Source: Vibrio rumoiensis (lineage in GTDB: Bacteria; Pseudomonadota; Gammaproteobacteria; Enterobacterales; Vibrionaceae). From it: a stretch of 64,000 bases of DNA. The DNA lies in assembly GCF_002218045.2 (NCBI RefSeq), contig NZ_AP018686.1:372001-436000 (forward strand), given 5' to 3'. Both the position numbers and the translations under genes were made by a program. Within the stretch, counting starts at the first letter, position 1. Each line of letters opens with the position of its first letter. Below are positions 44,641-56,800 of this stretch, in pieces. A model generated the notes under the pieces. It was not told the DNA's origin, did not search any database, and worked only from the letters and a program-made list of their open reading frames with translations.

Positions 44641-45618
44641 TTTTGTTTCTGTTGTTTAGGTTTTGATATGACATTCAAAAAGACTGCGATGGCCATCTGG
44701 TGGTTGAACTACTTTTCGGGGTGATAATATATAAAAAACCAGAACTCTCTTGTAAACATCTCCTTTAATACGTTTTTCCTTTATACCTGAAAACCAGAAG
44801 CAACAAGATTCGATTGACTGTAATTTGGTACTAACGAGCCGTATTTGCATACTATTCAACTGCAATTATCAACGATATCTGAGTCGTCATTTAAGCAAAA
44901 ATTATCCCCAAAATCATATTAATACGTAAAAACGCTGTAGAGTAATTAGTGTGAGAAAGGGGCAAATTACTCTTGCCAAAAAACCTTAATCAAAATTGAT
45001 AATAGAGTTGTGCAACATGCAGACACCGAACACTGGTTTCGGTGTGAAAAAACATTCGAAGGCATCTCTCGAAAAAGCCTACTATTATAAAAAATAGGAT
45101 CTAACACTTTACCTACTATATTCATTGTTCTGTGCCATCATAATTAAGCGCATGTGTTGCTGATCAGAGATTAATAGTGAGTAAATGTTGCATCGAGCAT
45201 TCCCGTTACACTCTTTATTTCCGAGTAACCTCTTAACTTTATTCTAGAATAAAATCCACCTATTCTTATTGATGGCACTTTTGTCGGTAATATATTTTAG
45301 CGGGTCCAGCTAGTAGACGGATGTGGCTATAAGATCCGGTTTTGCTCTTGAAGTTGACGTTGTAACTAATGTGGTTTGGTGTTAGCTTTTTGTTAAATTG
45401 ATTTTGTTTTTATTGTACGTGGCATGTGTTCAGGTTGTTTCCGCATATGTGCAATAGATAAATTACTTGCTATTTATTGATCAAGATGATGGATTTGTGA
45501 TCTAAGTCCCATTAGAATCCAGACATTCTTTCATAAATAATTAGCATTATTCTACGTATAAATAGGTTTGCCTTGGATGGTTAGATTAAATCAATTTATG
45601 CAATAAGGTAAAGGTATC
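44641..45618. other. Long noncoding region and leader before the secretion operon
   Basis: Nearly 1 kb without a credible gene. A hairpin CACCGAA (45024-45030)/TTCGGTG (45037-45043) is seen, and a TATAAA box near 45560. Probably holds the promoter and a long 5' leader of the T1SS-adhesin operon. Confidence 0.45.
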
Positions 45619-47349
45619 GTGCAAATTTATAAATCATTTATTAAAGTTCCGCATTTTTTAGAGTTGCTGCTAAGTTCGACCTTTATCAATTTGCTGTCTC
45701 TGGCACTTCCATTTGCGTTACTCCAAATCTATGACCGTATCTTACCTAATCAAAGCTATGGTACTGCCGTTATCTTATTGATTGGTGTGGCGGTCGCTAT
45801 TTTCGCTGAAATGATATTACGCTTTTTACGAAGCTGGTTGTCGGCCTCGTCTGCCGCAAATTTTGAACAAGAGACCGTTGAGCATAGTGTGTTTTCACTG
45901 TTTAAAGCGGATTATCAGCATATTGCGAAAATGGGTATTGGTCGTATTTATAATGGCTTTAGCTCCATTGCTCAAATGCGTGATGCTTATTCTGGGCAAT
46001 TAATGATTGGATTAGTTGATTTACCTTTCGTCATTGTTTTTATTGCATTGATTTCTTATATCGGTGGATCGTTAGTCTTTATTCCCATTTTAGTTTGGAT
46101 TGTTGTGGGGATTATCGTGTTACTTATTGGTAACCAATTAACCAAAGCAACACAAGAGTTGTCACTTACTGAAAGCCAGCGTTTACGTGTTTTTATTCAA
46201 GTGTTTTCAGGGCTATCAACAGAAAAAGCTTTAGCTCAAGAAGCTGAAATTTCCAGTCAATACCGTCAATCGAATTATCATTATGCATCGATGCAACAAC
46301 GCGTAGATTGGTTGGCGGCCAAATTACAATTGTTCATCGGTTTAGCCTCACAGGGCACGACATTAGCTTTAATCATGATAGGTAGCCTAGTGGTTTTAAA
46401 TGGTGATTTAACGACAGGTGGGCTAACGGCGTGTTCAATTTTAGCGGGCCGAGCAGTCGCTCCTTTGAGTTCGTTAATTAACTTATATAACCGAGTCGCG
46501 ACGGCCGATGTCGCTAAGCAAGAAGTGATTGAAATCTTAGAGTTACCAGAAGTGCCATTTCGTGGGATCGTTGAATTGGAAGAAGACGAGAAATTTCCAA
46601 GCGGCCCAATTCAATTACGTAATTTTAAAGTAACGGAAGTAGGAGCCAAGCTGGATATTGAGGAGCTGACTATTCCTGCTAATGGTTTGGTTGCTTTGCA
46701 CTCAGATCCTTTGAGCTTTTCTAATTTATTTATTGCTTCTATTGGTTGCTTTAAACAAAGAGAGCAAGGTGAGTTAATCATAGGTGGACATGACTTATAT
46801 GATTATCGCTACGACCAATATCATTCGGCAGTGATTTTTGTGCCTACATGGCCGACGCTATTTGCAGGGTCAGTATTAGAAAACCTTACAATGTTTCGTC
46901 CTGAATTAGAAGGTGATGCGCTTATTTTGGCTGAGCAATTAGGACTATCGACAGCAATTGGTGAGCTGGCTGCGGGTTACCAAACGCAAATTGGTGAAAG
47001 TGGCATCGAAACATTTAATAAAGGCACTATCCGTATGATCGCTATGGTAAGAGCGCTAGTACAACGACCATCAATTTTATTATTACAGCAGCCATTATTG
47101 TCACTGGATCTTGATAGTCAGCAACGTTTGATACAAGTACTTTCTCTCTATAGTCAAACGATGACAATCATTGTGGCGACTCAATTCCAAAATTTGATTG
47201 ATGTATGCCATTTGCATATTTCTATCGATTGGGATGGCCATTGTGTGATGGAAGAAGGTGTACGACAAAAAGGGCAGGTGACAAATAAAATTGGTGGGAG
47301 CCACGTTGCTATCGATTCAAACTTTATTGCACAGGAACAAGCAGAATGA
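45619..47349 (+). CDS. ABC exporter subunit with degenerate (pseudo-ATPase) nucleotide-binding domain
   Basis: 576 aa, GTG start with AAAGGT 5 bases upstream. Residues 1-310 are a type I exporter membrane domain (HFLELLLSSTFINLLSLALPFALLQIYDRILPNQS is typical of T1SS ABC proteins). The 330-560 NBD is recognisable by fold pattern only: Walker A is replaced by PANGLVALHSDPLSFSNLF, the signature reads IETFNKGTIRM, Walker B reads SILLLQQPLLSLD (Gln for Asp-Glu) and the H-loop His is Gln (IVATQFQN). It cannot plausibly hydrolyse ATP. The next gene overlaps by 4 bp and supplies the second half of a heterodimer. Confidence 0.85.
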   Translation: MQIYKSFIKVPHFLELLLSSTFINLLSLALPFALLQIYDRILPNQSYGTAVILLIGVAVAIFAEMILRFLRSWLSASSAANFEQETVEHSVFSLFKADYQHIAKMGIGRIYNGFSSIAQMRDAYSGQLMIGLVDLPFVIVFIALISYIGGSLVFIPILVWIVVGIIVLLIGNQLTKATQELSLTESQRLRVFIQVFSGLSTEKALAQEAEISSQYRQSNYHYASMQQRVDWLAAKLQLFIGLASQGTTLALIMIGSLVVLNGDLTTGGLTACSILAGRAVAPLSSLINLYNRVATADVAKQEVIEILELPEVPFRGIVELEEDEKFPSGPIQLRNFKVTEVGAKLDIEELTIPANGLVALHSDPLSFSNLFIASIGCFKQREQGELIIGGHDLYDYRYDQYHSAVIFVPTWPTLFAGSVLENLTMFRPELEGDALILAEQLGLSTAIGELAAGYQTQIGESGIETFNKGTIRMIAMVRALVQRPSILLLQQPLLSLDLDSQQRLIQVLSLYSQTMTIIVATQFQNLIDVCHLHISIDWDGHCVMEEGVRQKGQVTNKIGGSHVAIDSNFIAQEQAE

Positions 47350-49439
47350 CGCATATGCAACAGACCGCAGCCACGCCATTACTGGATGAAACCAATATCG
47401 ATTATAAGCATCTTTTACAACATTGGCTAAAAGAGCTCGGACTGAATGCTCAGCAAAAAAATGTACAGCATAATCCTGAACTCAAGTTAGTCGATGCCGT
47501 TGAGTTGGTTGAGCAATTAAAAAAGTTTGATATCAGTTATGTGACTGATGTGGTTAATAAAGTCAATATTCAATTAACACCATACCCATTTTTAATCATT
47601 GACCAACAAGATGGAAGCGCTCAACTCTATCGTCGACGCAATAACCGTCTACAACGGTTCGATGCGCAAATGCAAAAATGGTACGGCTCTGACTTTAATG
47701 ATTTAAATACTCATTCTATCGCAGTATTGGTTGAGCGATTACCATCTAAGCAGCTGAACATGAAGTCTTTCTCTCGAGAAATGACCAAACGTTCAAAATG
47801 GTATCGTCCCGTGTTTTTTTTGAGCTTATTAATTTCGGTGACGGGTTTAAGTATTCCTCTATTTACCATGGCGGTTTATGACCGAGTAATTGGCTCGCAA
47901 CATTCGGATATTTTAATTCCTATCGCCATTGGTGCTGGGTTAGCCGTCTTTATTTATTTAATTTGTCAGTTATATCGAGCTTATATTCTCACTTCTGTCG
48001 GTAATCGATTTTCGCGTGATTTATCCAATATGACATTTCATCGTTTAATGTCTCTGCCTCTGATGATTTTGCATCGAGTCGGAATGGTCAATCATATTAA
48101 CCGAATGAAAAATAGCGAGAAAGTACGCAGCATTTTAATCGGACCAACAGGAACCAGTTTAATTGATTTACCGTTTACAGCCGTAGTGCTTATCGTGATT
48201 GGTTTGCTGAGTGGTTGGTTAGTTCTCGTTCCCATCGTAATGCTGTTACTCAATTATTTGTTAATGAAGCTAATCAATAAATACACTAATGATGCTTTGC
48301 CAACGGTCTCGAATCATTACCAAGATACGATGATTGAGCTATCTAAAAATGTGTTGCTATTAAAATCGGGTGGCAGCGTGCAAGGTTGGCTTAAAACCTT
48401 GCAACATATGAATCAAGAAAATAGTCGTCAGAACTTTTTGTTTGCAAAGCGGAATGGGTTGAACGCTGCGATTGGACAAGCAATGAGTATGTTTACCGCT
48501 CTGGTGACCATTTTTGTTGGTGTGTTTTTAGTCCTTAACCAAAGTATTTCACCGGGAGCTTTAATTGCTTGTGTAATGTTGATTTGGCGCATTACAGGCC
48601 CTGCACAGATGGTATTTTCATCTTCGTTAAAATTTTCGATGGTGAAAAGTGCGATTAAGCAATTTGATAGTTTTATGATGGTGGCGACAGAAAATAACGA
48701 ACTACGTCTTGCGATTCCTGATGAGGATCAGGCTCCTTCCTTGAGTGTAAAGCAACTCACCTTGCGTTATAGCGCAGATAGCCAACCAGCATTATCTGGA
48801 GTCAGCTTTGATGTGGACGCCGGCGAAATTGTAGCGATTGTAGGCCCGAATGGTTGTGGTAAATCGAGTTTATTATTGTCATTACTTGCCGCCATAGAAC
48901 CGCAAGCTGGCTATATCACCGTGAATGGTAAAAACATTCGTCAATATGACCCTCAATTATTTCGTCGTTGGGTGTCATTTTCTCCAGCGGAAACCAATTT
49001 AGTCGCTGGCAGTTTAGCTGATAATCTTCGTAGTGTGAAAGCCGATGCTAGTGATGAAGAAATTCGTCAGACATTATTGATGGCGGGAGCAGAACCATTA
49101 TTGAATAGCGTTGGGGGAGATATCCATGCTCCGCTATTTAATGAACAAAATATTATGATGCGCTCGATTGATGCCAGCACGATTAGCTTAGCGCGAGTTG
49201 TGCTAAAAGATGCCACCTATTGGTTAATGGATGAACCCATGTCGAGTTGTCCAGTGACAACAAAATTAAAGTTCGAGCGGTTATTAGATGATATGAAAGG
49301 AAAAAAAACCATCGTCTTTACGACTCATGACCCTGTATTAATCGCTAAAGCCGATAAAGTTGTGGTTATGGATAAAGGTAGTGTTGTTTATGCTGGTCCG
49401 GTTCAACAACCGAATAATGTCAGCGAAGAGTTGAAGTGA
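47346..49439 (+). CDS. T1SS ABC exporter ATPase with C39-like N-terminal domain (LapB/RtxB type)
   Basis: 697 aa, ATGA overlap with the previous gene. The N-terminal 1-140 domain is C39 peptidase-like but without the catalytic Cys, as in RTX/LapA exporters, where it binds substrate. Membrane domain about 155-440. NBD: Walker A VGPNGCGKSS (about 497-507) and Walker B YWLMDEP plus H-loop FTTHDP are intact, but the signature region reads SIDASTISLARVVL instead of LSGGQ and the D-loop is SSCPVTT. With its partner only one composite ATP site seems possible. Exports the adhesin encoded two genes downstream. Confidence 0.85.
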   Translation: MTHMQQTAATPLLDETNIDYKHLLQHWLKELGLNAQQKNVQHNPELKLVDAVELVEQLKKFDISYVTDVVNKVNIQLTPYPFLIIDQQDGSAQLYRRRNNRLQRFDAQMQKWYGSDFNDLNTHSIAVLVERLPSKQLNMKSFSREMTKRSKWYRPVFFLSLLISVTGLSIPLFTMAVYDRVIGSQHSDILIPIAIGAGLAVFIYLICQLYRAYILTSVGNRFSRDLSNMTFHRLMSLPLMILHRVGMVNHINRMKNSEKVRSILIGPTGTSLIDLPFTAVVLIVIGLLSGWLVLVPIVMLLLNYLLMKLINKYTNDALPTVSNHYQDTMIELSKNVLLLKSGGSVQGWLKTLQHMNQENSRQNFLFAKRNGLNAAIGQAMSMFTALVTIFVGVFLVLNQSISPGALIACVMLIWRITGPAQMVFSSSLKFSMVKSAIKQFDSFMMVATENNELRLAIPDEDQAPSLSVKQLTLRYSADSQPALSGVSFDVDAGEIVAIVGPNGCGKSSLLLSLLAAIEPQAGYITVNGKNIRQYDPQLFRRWVSFSPAETNLVAGSLADNLRSVKADASDEEIRQTLLMAGAEPLLNSVGGDIHAPLFNEQNIMMRSIDASTISLARVVLKDATYWLMDEPMSSCPVTTKLKFERLLDDMKGKKTIVFTTHDPVLIAKADKVVVMDKGSVVYAGPVQQPNNVSEELK

Positions 49440-49447
49440 GAGGCGTG

Positions 49448-50788
49448 ATGGGTATTAAGACTTCAAAGCAAGATTCGCAACCCGCGGTCATTTGGCCTGA
49501 TTTTGAATTTTCTACAGCAGTGGAAGCTCCATCTGAACGCCGATTAGTAAAATCAGTTACCTTGGTACTGTGCTTATCCATTTTAGTGTTATTTATTTGG
49601 TCTATTTTTACCAATGTGCATGAAATCGCCAAAACACAAGGTCAAGTGGTGCCATTAGGGCATAAACAAGTCATTCAAAGTCAACGTGGTGGCACCATTG
49701 GGTCGGTATTAGTTGAAGAAGGGGACACGGTACTTAAAGGCCAGCCTTTGGTGAACTTTATTTCAATTGATAGTCAATCTTCAAAAGATGAATTGGATGT
49801 AAAGCGCGCGAATTTAATGCTGCGTATCGAAAGATATAACGCCTTTTTATCACAGAGAGACCCAGATTTTTCTGAGTTTGAAAAATTGTATCCAGACCTA
49901 GTACAGACCCACCAAGAAGCTTTTTATGAAATGAAACAAAAGGCGAAAACACTTTTATCTGTATCGGAAGCTGAAATCAATAAAACTCAACAAGAAATTG
50001 CGGGAATTGATAATGAGTTCCCTTCCGCTCAAGAACAGTTACGCCTATCTAATCATATGCTTAACTTGATGCAATCTAGTGATAAACGTCAAGCTATTTC
50101 TGAGTTGGAATTTAATACTGAAAAGCAAAAACACGAGTCTTATGTGCGTGAGTTAAAGTCGCTAACAGGTAAAAAGAACGTATTACAAAAAACGTTAATC
50201 CACCTTCAAGAGCAGTTAAAAGAAAAGCAAGCTGCTTATGAATCTGAAGTGAGTGAATTACGAACGGAAGCGCAAACCGATTTAATTGGTACTGAGGCTC
50301 GTTTACGTTCGAGTCGCTTTGAACTACAAGATAATGTCGTGCGATCACCCGTGGAAGGCATTATTCAATCGATTCCAACAACCAATGAAGGTAGCGTGAT
50401 TCAACCTGGCGGTACGGTTGCTATTATTGTACCAATGACTAAAACCGCGATGATGGAAACGAAACTTTCACCAAGGGATATTGGCTTTGTAAAAATAGGC
50501 CAAAAAGTAAAAGTAAAAATTGATGCTTTTGACTACAGTCGCTACGGAGCGTTGGAAGGCGTGGTAGAAAAAATCTCGCCAACGACTGATGCTGATGAGC
50601 GTGGAGGTGTCTATTACAAAGTTAGAGTATCTATTGCTCAACCATATTTTTTAAATGATCCTGAGCAGTTTAAGTTAATCCCAGGCATGACAGGTGAAGC
50701 CGATATTGTGACCGGTAATAAAACCGTATTTGAATATCTTTGGAAACCGGTATTCACTAATATTACAACCGCATTTGGCGAGCGTTAG
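49448..50788 (+). CDS. T1SS membrane fusion protein (HlyD/LapC family)
   Basis: 446 aa. One N-terminal membrane helix (about 38-58, SVTLVLCLSILVLFIWSIF), a lipoyl half-motif (QSQRGGTIGSVLVEEGDTVLKGQPLV), a long periplasmic coiled coil (about 95-300, rich in Lys/Glu/Gln), the second lipoyl half (DNVVRSPVEGIIQSIPTTNEGSVIQPGG) and beta-barrel domain ending PGMTGEADIVTGNKTVFEYLWKPV. ATG at 49448 chosen with GAGAGG just upstream; an in-frame GTG at 49436 overlaps the previous gene. Links the ABC pair to an outer-membrane TolC-like protein not present in the window. Confidence 0.9.
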   Translation: MGIKTSKQDSQPAVIWPDFEFSTAVEAPSERRLVKSVTLVLCLSILVLFIWSIFTNVHEIAKTQGQVVPLGHKQVIQSQRGGTIGSVLVEEGDTVLKGQPLVNFISIDSQSSKDELDVKRANLMLRIERYNAFLSQRDPDFSEFEKLYPDLVQTHQEAFYEMKQKAKTLLSVSEAEINKTQQEIAGIDNEFPSAQEQLRLSNHMLNLMQSSDKRQAISELEFNTEKQKHESYVRELKSLTGKKNVLQKTLIHLQEQLKEKQAAYESEVSELRTEAQTDLIGTEARLRSSRFELQDNVVRSPVEGIIQSIPTTNEGSVIQPGGTVAIIVPMTKTAMMETKLSPRDIGFVKIGQKVKVKIDAFDYSRYGALEGVVEKISPTTDADERGGVYYKVRVSIAQPYFLNDPEQFKLIPGMTGEADIVTGNKTVFEYLWKPVFTNITTAFGER

Positions 50789-50806
50789 GATTTTGAGGTA
50801 ATGAAA

Positions 50807-53800
50807 ATGAGCAATGAAAAACAAAATCAACCGACTAACAAATCGTCAGATCCAACTATAAAAGTGGCTCAAAAGCAGGACAAAGACGTCCAACGTATGA
50901 AAGCAAATGCTTTACGTGGTGATTCTGATGGCCGTTTTAGTAACCAATCAGTGGCCGATGATGTTGCTAATAAATCATGGAAAGTCGAAGGCACTTCTGC
51001 TGTAAATCATCAAGAGCTCAACATTGCCACCGATGATACAAATATTAATACGCCATTATCTGAGCCCACCCCGCAAGCAGGGTCCGGCATTGTAGCGGCT
51101 CCTAACTCATCTGAGGCACCACAATCAGTAACCGGGCAAGTGATTCCTACCCATCAGAATGACGATGGAGTGACGACGTATGCGGTAGCTGAAAATCACG
51201 CGAGCAATTATGTCGGGCTAAGTATGACACCAACGGGAGCTTTTACTTATGTTCCCACTGCGATTGGACAGTCCGGCCAATCGCAAACTATTCATTTAAT
51301 CAGCATTCATAATGATCAAAGTACTACTCACCAAATGTTATTTATTAATAATGGTGGCAAGGTACAAGTCTTTATGGATGTGGATAATGCCGTGATCATA
51401 GAAGATCAAAACGTACAAGGTAACTTCATTCATTCTATAGGCCATCAAGATGAATCAATAACTGACTCTAAAGTAAGTGGTGCAGTAGTTGAGGTCATGC
51501 AAGGAAAATATGGCACGTTAACCGTGACCGAGACAGGTGATTGGGATTATGCTTTAGATAATACGCAGCTTGTCGTACAGCAACTTAAGCCTGGTGAAGA
51601 TTTGTATGAAAGCTTTACCGCTCAAGTATTTAACCATGGCTTACACCAAATTAATATTGATATTAAAGGGGCTGAAGACAAAGCCGTGATCAGTGGCGTT
51701 AATACTCAAACGATCACGGAAGATACTCAGGTCACAAATGGCCAACTTGAAACCAGCGGTAAGTTAGATATTGTCGATATAGACCATGATGATGCTTTCT
51801 TCCAACCGCAATCCGTCATGGGGTTGTATGGTGAGTTTACTATTGATCAAGACGGCCATTGGACTTATCAAGCGAATAATACTCAGGATAAAATTCAGTC
51901 TCTAGCGGTTGGCGAACAACTTCAAGACGTGATTACTGTGACTTCGAAAGATGCTGGTACGACGCATGACGTAACCGTGACGATTACTGGTACCAATGAT
52001 GCGCCAGTGCTGGTCGTCACTCCCAATGCGGCAGATTTCTCACAAGGGCAGCTAACCCAAACGGATGTGGATACTTCAGACACACATACTTTCACTCTAG
52101 TGGATGGTGCAGGTCAATATGGTGTTTTAGTGTTAGACCCTATGACTCAATCCTATTCTTATAGTCAATATCCTGCTGTTGATGTCAGTAATATGACTTA
52201 TGATCCGGTAGCCAAAACCTATTCTGCTAAAGAAGTGTTTGAGTTCCATGTGGATGATAATCATGGTGGTCAAGATATCCAGTTTATTACTTTAGATATC
52301 ACAGCGGTAGCCACTGCGCCTTCTCAACCGGGAGGGCCAGCTCAGATAACCACTTCAATCCAAACACCACCGATGATCACTGATAATATGCCGGTGATGC
52401 CGCTAACAACGCAAACTCATCAAGCAAATGTGGTCACGATAGATCTTGATGCGGCTAGTGACTCCGGTGTGTCAAATACGGATGATCTGACTAATGATTT
52501 TATGCCTACTATCACTGGGCATACAGACATGCCGTTCTCTCAAGTGGAAATTTTTGAGGGAAGCCAGTCGTTAGGTACGACAACATCCGATGGTAATGGC
52601 CGTTATAGTCTGGTTATTGCACCTCTAACAGGAGATGCAGATGGTATTCTTCATTCTTTGTTTGCACAAGCAACGGCGCCATCGGCACAATCTTCGGTAA
52701 TTTCAGCGAATTTGGATATAACGGTTGATACCCAAACCGCATCCGCTGTTGCTGATTTAAATGCAACAAGTGATACATACTCCAGTGTTAATACGCTAGG
52801 TGCTGATCATGATGATCTAACGAGTGAAACCTTACCCAGCTTTGTGTTTAGCAATATAGATTCTGATGCAGATACCGTTGAAGTTTTTGATGGCAGCACT
52901 TCTTTAGGACAGGCAACTCTTAATTCAAATACAGGGAATTGGGAGTTTATCGTAACAAATGCTTTATCTAATGGTGATCATGATATTAGTGCTACAGTGA
53001 CGGATAAGGCTGGTAATTTATCTAGCGCTCAACCTTTGTTGATTACAATTGACACCCTAATTGAAGCGCCGCAAGTGGCATTAACTACTGACACGGGCTT
53101 TAACGATCCAACGACACAAACGGACAATAAAACCGCAGTACAAGGCTTTGATGTCACCAACATCGAGCCGAATGCGGTGGTGGAGTACTCACTCGATGGC
53201 GGTCAAACATGGGATACCCAAGCACCGAGTAACCAAGCCGATGGCACCTATACGCTAGAGGTTCGTCAAACGGATGTGGCTGGTAACGTGTCGCCGAGCA
53301 CAACCTTGAATTATGAAATCGACAGCGGCACGGCTGCGGCAGTGGTTGATTTGGATGCCAACAATGACAGTGCTGCGCCAAGTAACCCACAAGGTACTGA
53401 CGACGATAACATTACTTCAAATACAACCCCAAGCTTTACGCTGACGGGCATAGATGCGGACGCTAGCCAAGTGGAAGTGTTCGATGGGCCAACGTCTTTA
53501 GGTTTTGCTACTCAAGGAGCAGTGGTGGGGACTTGGGTGTTCACCGCGACAACCGCGTTGGCCGATGGCCAGCATGACATTAGCGCGCTGGTCACCGACA
53601 ATGCGGGCAATGTGTCAACACAAAACCCAGCGTTGCACATTGGCATTGACACTCAAATTGAAGCGCCGCAAGTGGCGTTAACCACCGACACTGCGTTTAG
53701 TAATGCTCCTGGCTTAGATACTGATAATAAAACCTCAATACAAGGCTTTGATGTGACTAACATTGAGCCGAATGCGGTGGTGGAGTACTCGCTAGATAAG

Positions 53801-56800
53801 GGCGCGACGTGGAGCACGCAAGCGCCGAGCAACCAAGTCGATGGTCAATATACCTTACTGGTACGTCAAACGGACGTGGCCGGTAATGTGTCAAGACCGA
53901 CTAAGTTGGATTACGTGATTGACAGCCAAACGGCATCGCCCGTGGTGGATTTGGATGCAGGTAGTGACAGCCATAGCACTAATAACCAGCAAGGCTCCAA
54001 TTTCGATGATATTACCTCGGAGACAACCCCAAGCTTTACTTTGACGGGTATCGATGCCGATGCCAGCCAAGTGGAAGTGTTCGATGGGCCAAATTCATTA
54101 GGTTTCGCCACTCAAGGCACAGTGGTGGGGAGTTGGGTGTTTACTACGACCAGCCCGTTAGCGGACGGTCAACACGACATCAGCGCGGTGGTCACCGATG
54201 ATGCCGGTAACGTTTCGACGCAAAACCCAGCGTTGCACATTGGTATTGATACCCAAATTGAAGCGCCGCAAGTGGTGTTAACCACGGATACTGCGTTTAG
54301 TCATGCTCCTGGCTCAGATACTGATAATAAAACCTCAGTACAAGGCTTTGATGTGACCAACATTGAGCCGAATGCGGTGGTGGAGTACTCGCTAGATAAT
54401 GGCGCGACGTGGAGCACGCAAGCGCCAAGTAACCAAGCCGATGGCACCTATACGCTAGAAGTTCGTCAAACGGACGTGGCCGGTAATGTGTCAAGACCGA
54501 CTAAGTTGGATTACGTGATTGACAGCCAAACGGCATCGCCCGTGGTGGATTTGGATGCAGGTAGTGACAGCCATAGCACTAATAACCAGCAAGGCTCCAA
54601 TTTCGATGATATTACCTCGGAGACAACCCCAAGCTTTACTTTGACGGGTATCGATGCCGATGCCAGCCAAGTGGAAGTGTTCGATGGGCCAAATTCATTA
54701 GGTTTCGCCACTCAAGGCACAGTGGTGGGGACTTGGGTATTCACTGCGACCAGCGCGTTAGCGGACGGTCAACACGACATCAGCGCGGTGGTCACCGATG
54801 ATGTCGGTAACGTTTCGACGCAAAACCCAGCGTTGCACATTGGTATTGATACCCAAATTGAAGCGCCGCAAGTGGCATTAACTACTGACACTGGCTTTAA
54901 CGATCCGGCAACGCAAACGGACAATAAAACTGCAGTACAAGGTTTTGATGTGACTAACATTGAGCCGAATGCGGTGGTGGAGTACTCGCTAGATAATGGC
55001 GCGACGTGGAGCACGCAAGCGCCGAGTAACCAAGCCGATGGCACCTATACCCTAGAAGTTCGTCAAACGGATGTGGCCGGCAATGTGTCGTCAAGCACAA
55101 CCTTGCATTATGAAATCGACAGCGGCACCGCTGCGCCAGTGGTGGATTTGCAGGCCGGTAGTGATAGCTATGCGCCAAGTAATCCAAAAGGTACTGATGG
55201 AGATGATATTACTTCAAATACAACCCCAAGCTTTACGCTGACGGGCATTGATGCTGACGCCAGCCAAGTGGAAGTGTTTGATGGGCCAAATTCATTAGGT
55301 TTCGCCACTCAAGGCACAGTGGTGGGGAGTTGGGTATTCACTGCGACCAGCGCATTATCAGATGGTATACATAATATCAGTGCTGTCGCCACGGACAATG
55401 CAGGTAACGTATCGACACAAAATCCGGTACTGTCTATCAATGTAGATACACAGATTGAAACACCTGTTATTACATTAGCAACGGATACGGCTTCTGCTGA
55501 TAATGTTACCTATATCCAGGGGTTTAACCTAAGTAATATTGATCCTAGTGCAGTTGTGGAATATTCATTGGATGGAGGGACGAACTGGACTACTCAAGAG
55601 CCTAATAACCAAGTTGATGGTGATTACAGTCTATTGGTTCGCCAAACCGATGTCGCTGGTAACTCGGCGATATCAGCACCATTGCCATATACCGTAGATA
55701 CAAGCTTGAATGCACCAAGTGTAGATTTGACTGATACGAGCGATAGCTCTGATACCCGCAATGCACAAGGTTCAAATCAGGATGATATTACAAACCAAGT
55801 TCGTCCAACATTTGAATTATTAAACATTGACAATGATGCTGACAAAGTAGAAGTTTTCATTGATGGGAACTCAATAGGTGAAGCTCAGCAAGATCCAAGT
55901 ACTCATCAATGGACGATACAACCTACCTCTGATTTAGCCCAAGGTAGCCATGAAGTGACAGCTATTGCCACCGATATTGCTGGCAATGTCGCACAATCAC
56001 CGCAACCACAATTGTCAATTTGGGTTGATACTCAAGCTCAGTCACTTACGATTAGCTTGCAAACGGACTCTGGCTCGTCATCAACAGACCACATCACTAA
56101 TACTCAAGGTTTTGATGTACAAGGTGTAGAACCAGGAGCGGTAGTAGAATATCGTCTACACACTACTAGTGGTACGGGTAGTTGGACAACAACTCAACCT
56201 TCCAATCAAGCGGATGGTACTTATACTTTAGAAACTCGCCAAATTGATATTGCAGGTAATGAATCTCAACCTATGAGCTTGACTTACACTATCGATAATA
56301 AAGCGGTTATAAGTATTAATACTATTGCACAAGACGATGTCATTAATGCACAAGAACATAATCAAAATTTAACGATTTCAGGTACTACGGTAGGCGTTGA
56401 AGACGGTCAAACAGTAACGGTTGAGCTTAACCAACAGACTTATACCGCTCAGGTTCAAGGTAATAGTTGGACGTTAGATGTTCCAGCAGCTCAGGTTCAA
56501 GCGTTAACTGACGGCAGTCAACCGCAAGTGATGGTAAGCGTCACCGATGTGGCGGGTAATGCAGCAATAGACGACCATCAGATCACCATAGACACCAGTG
56601 CTACTATCACTATCAATACAGTATCGACGGATAATGTCATCAATGCGCAAGAGCACGGTCACGCGCTCACCATTTCAGGTGATACGACAGACGTAGAAGA
56701 CGGACAAACCGTTACTGTAGTACTGAATGGCCAATCTTATACGGCAGATGTTCAACAAGGTCAGTGGGCATTGGATGTACCAGCGATTGATGTGCAGCAA

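Noticed and set aside
44656..44865. 69-aa open frame on the minus strand after attR
   Set aside because: No ribosome site, no recognisable pattern and no neighbours to support it.
51100..51130. Ala-Ala stretch (IVAAPN) in the adhesin N-terminus considered as a LapG-type cleavage site
   Set aside because: The context does not match the usual TAAG/PAAG retention module and no LapD/LapG genes are visible in the window.
53061..55454. Tandem repeats considered as a CRISPR or satellite array
   Set aside because: The units are about 600 bp, in frame and encode Ig-like domains.
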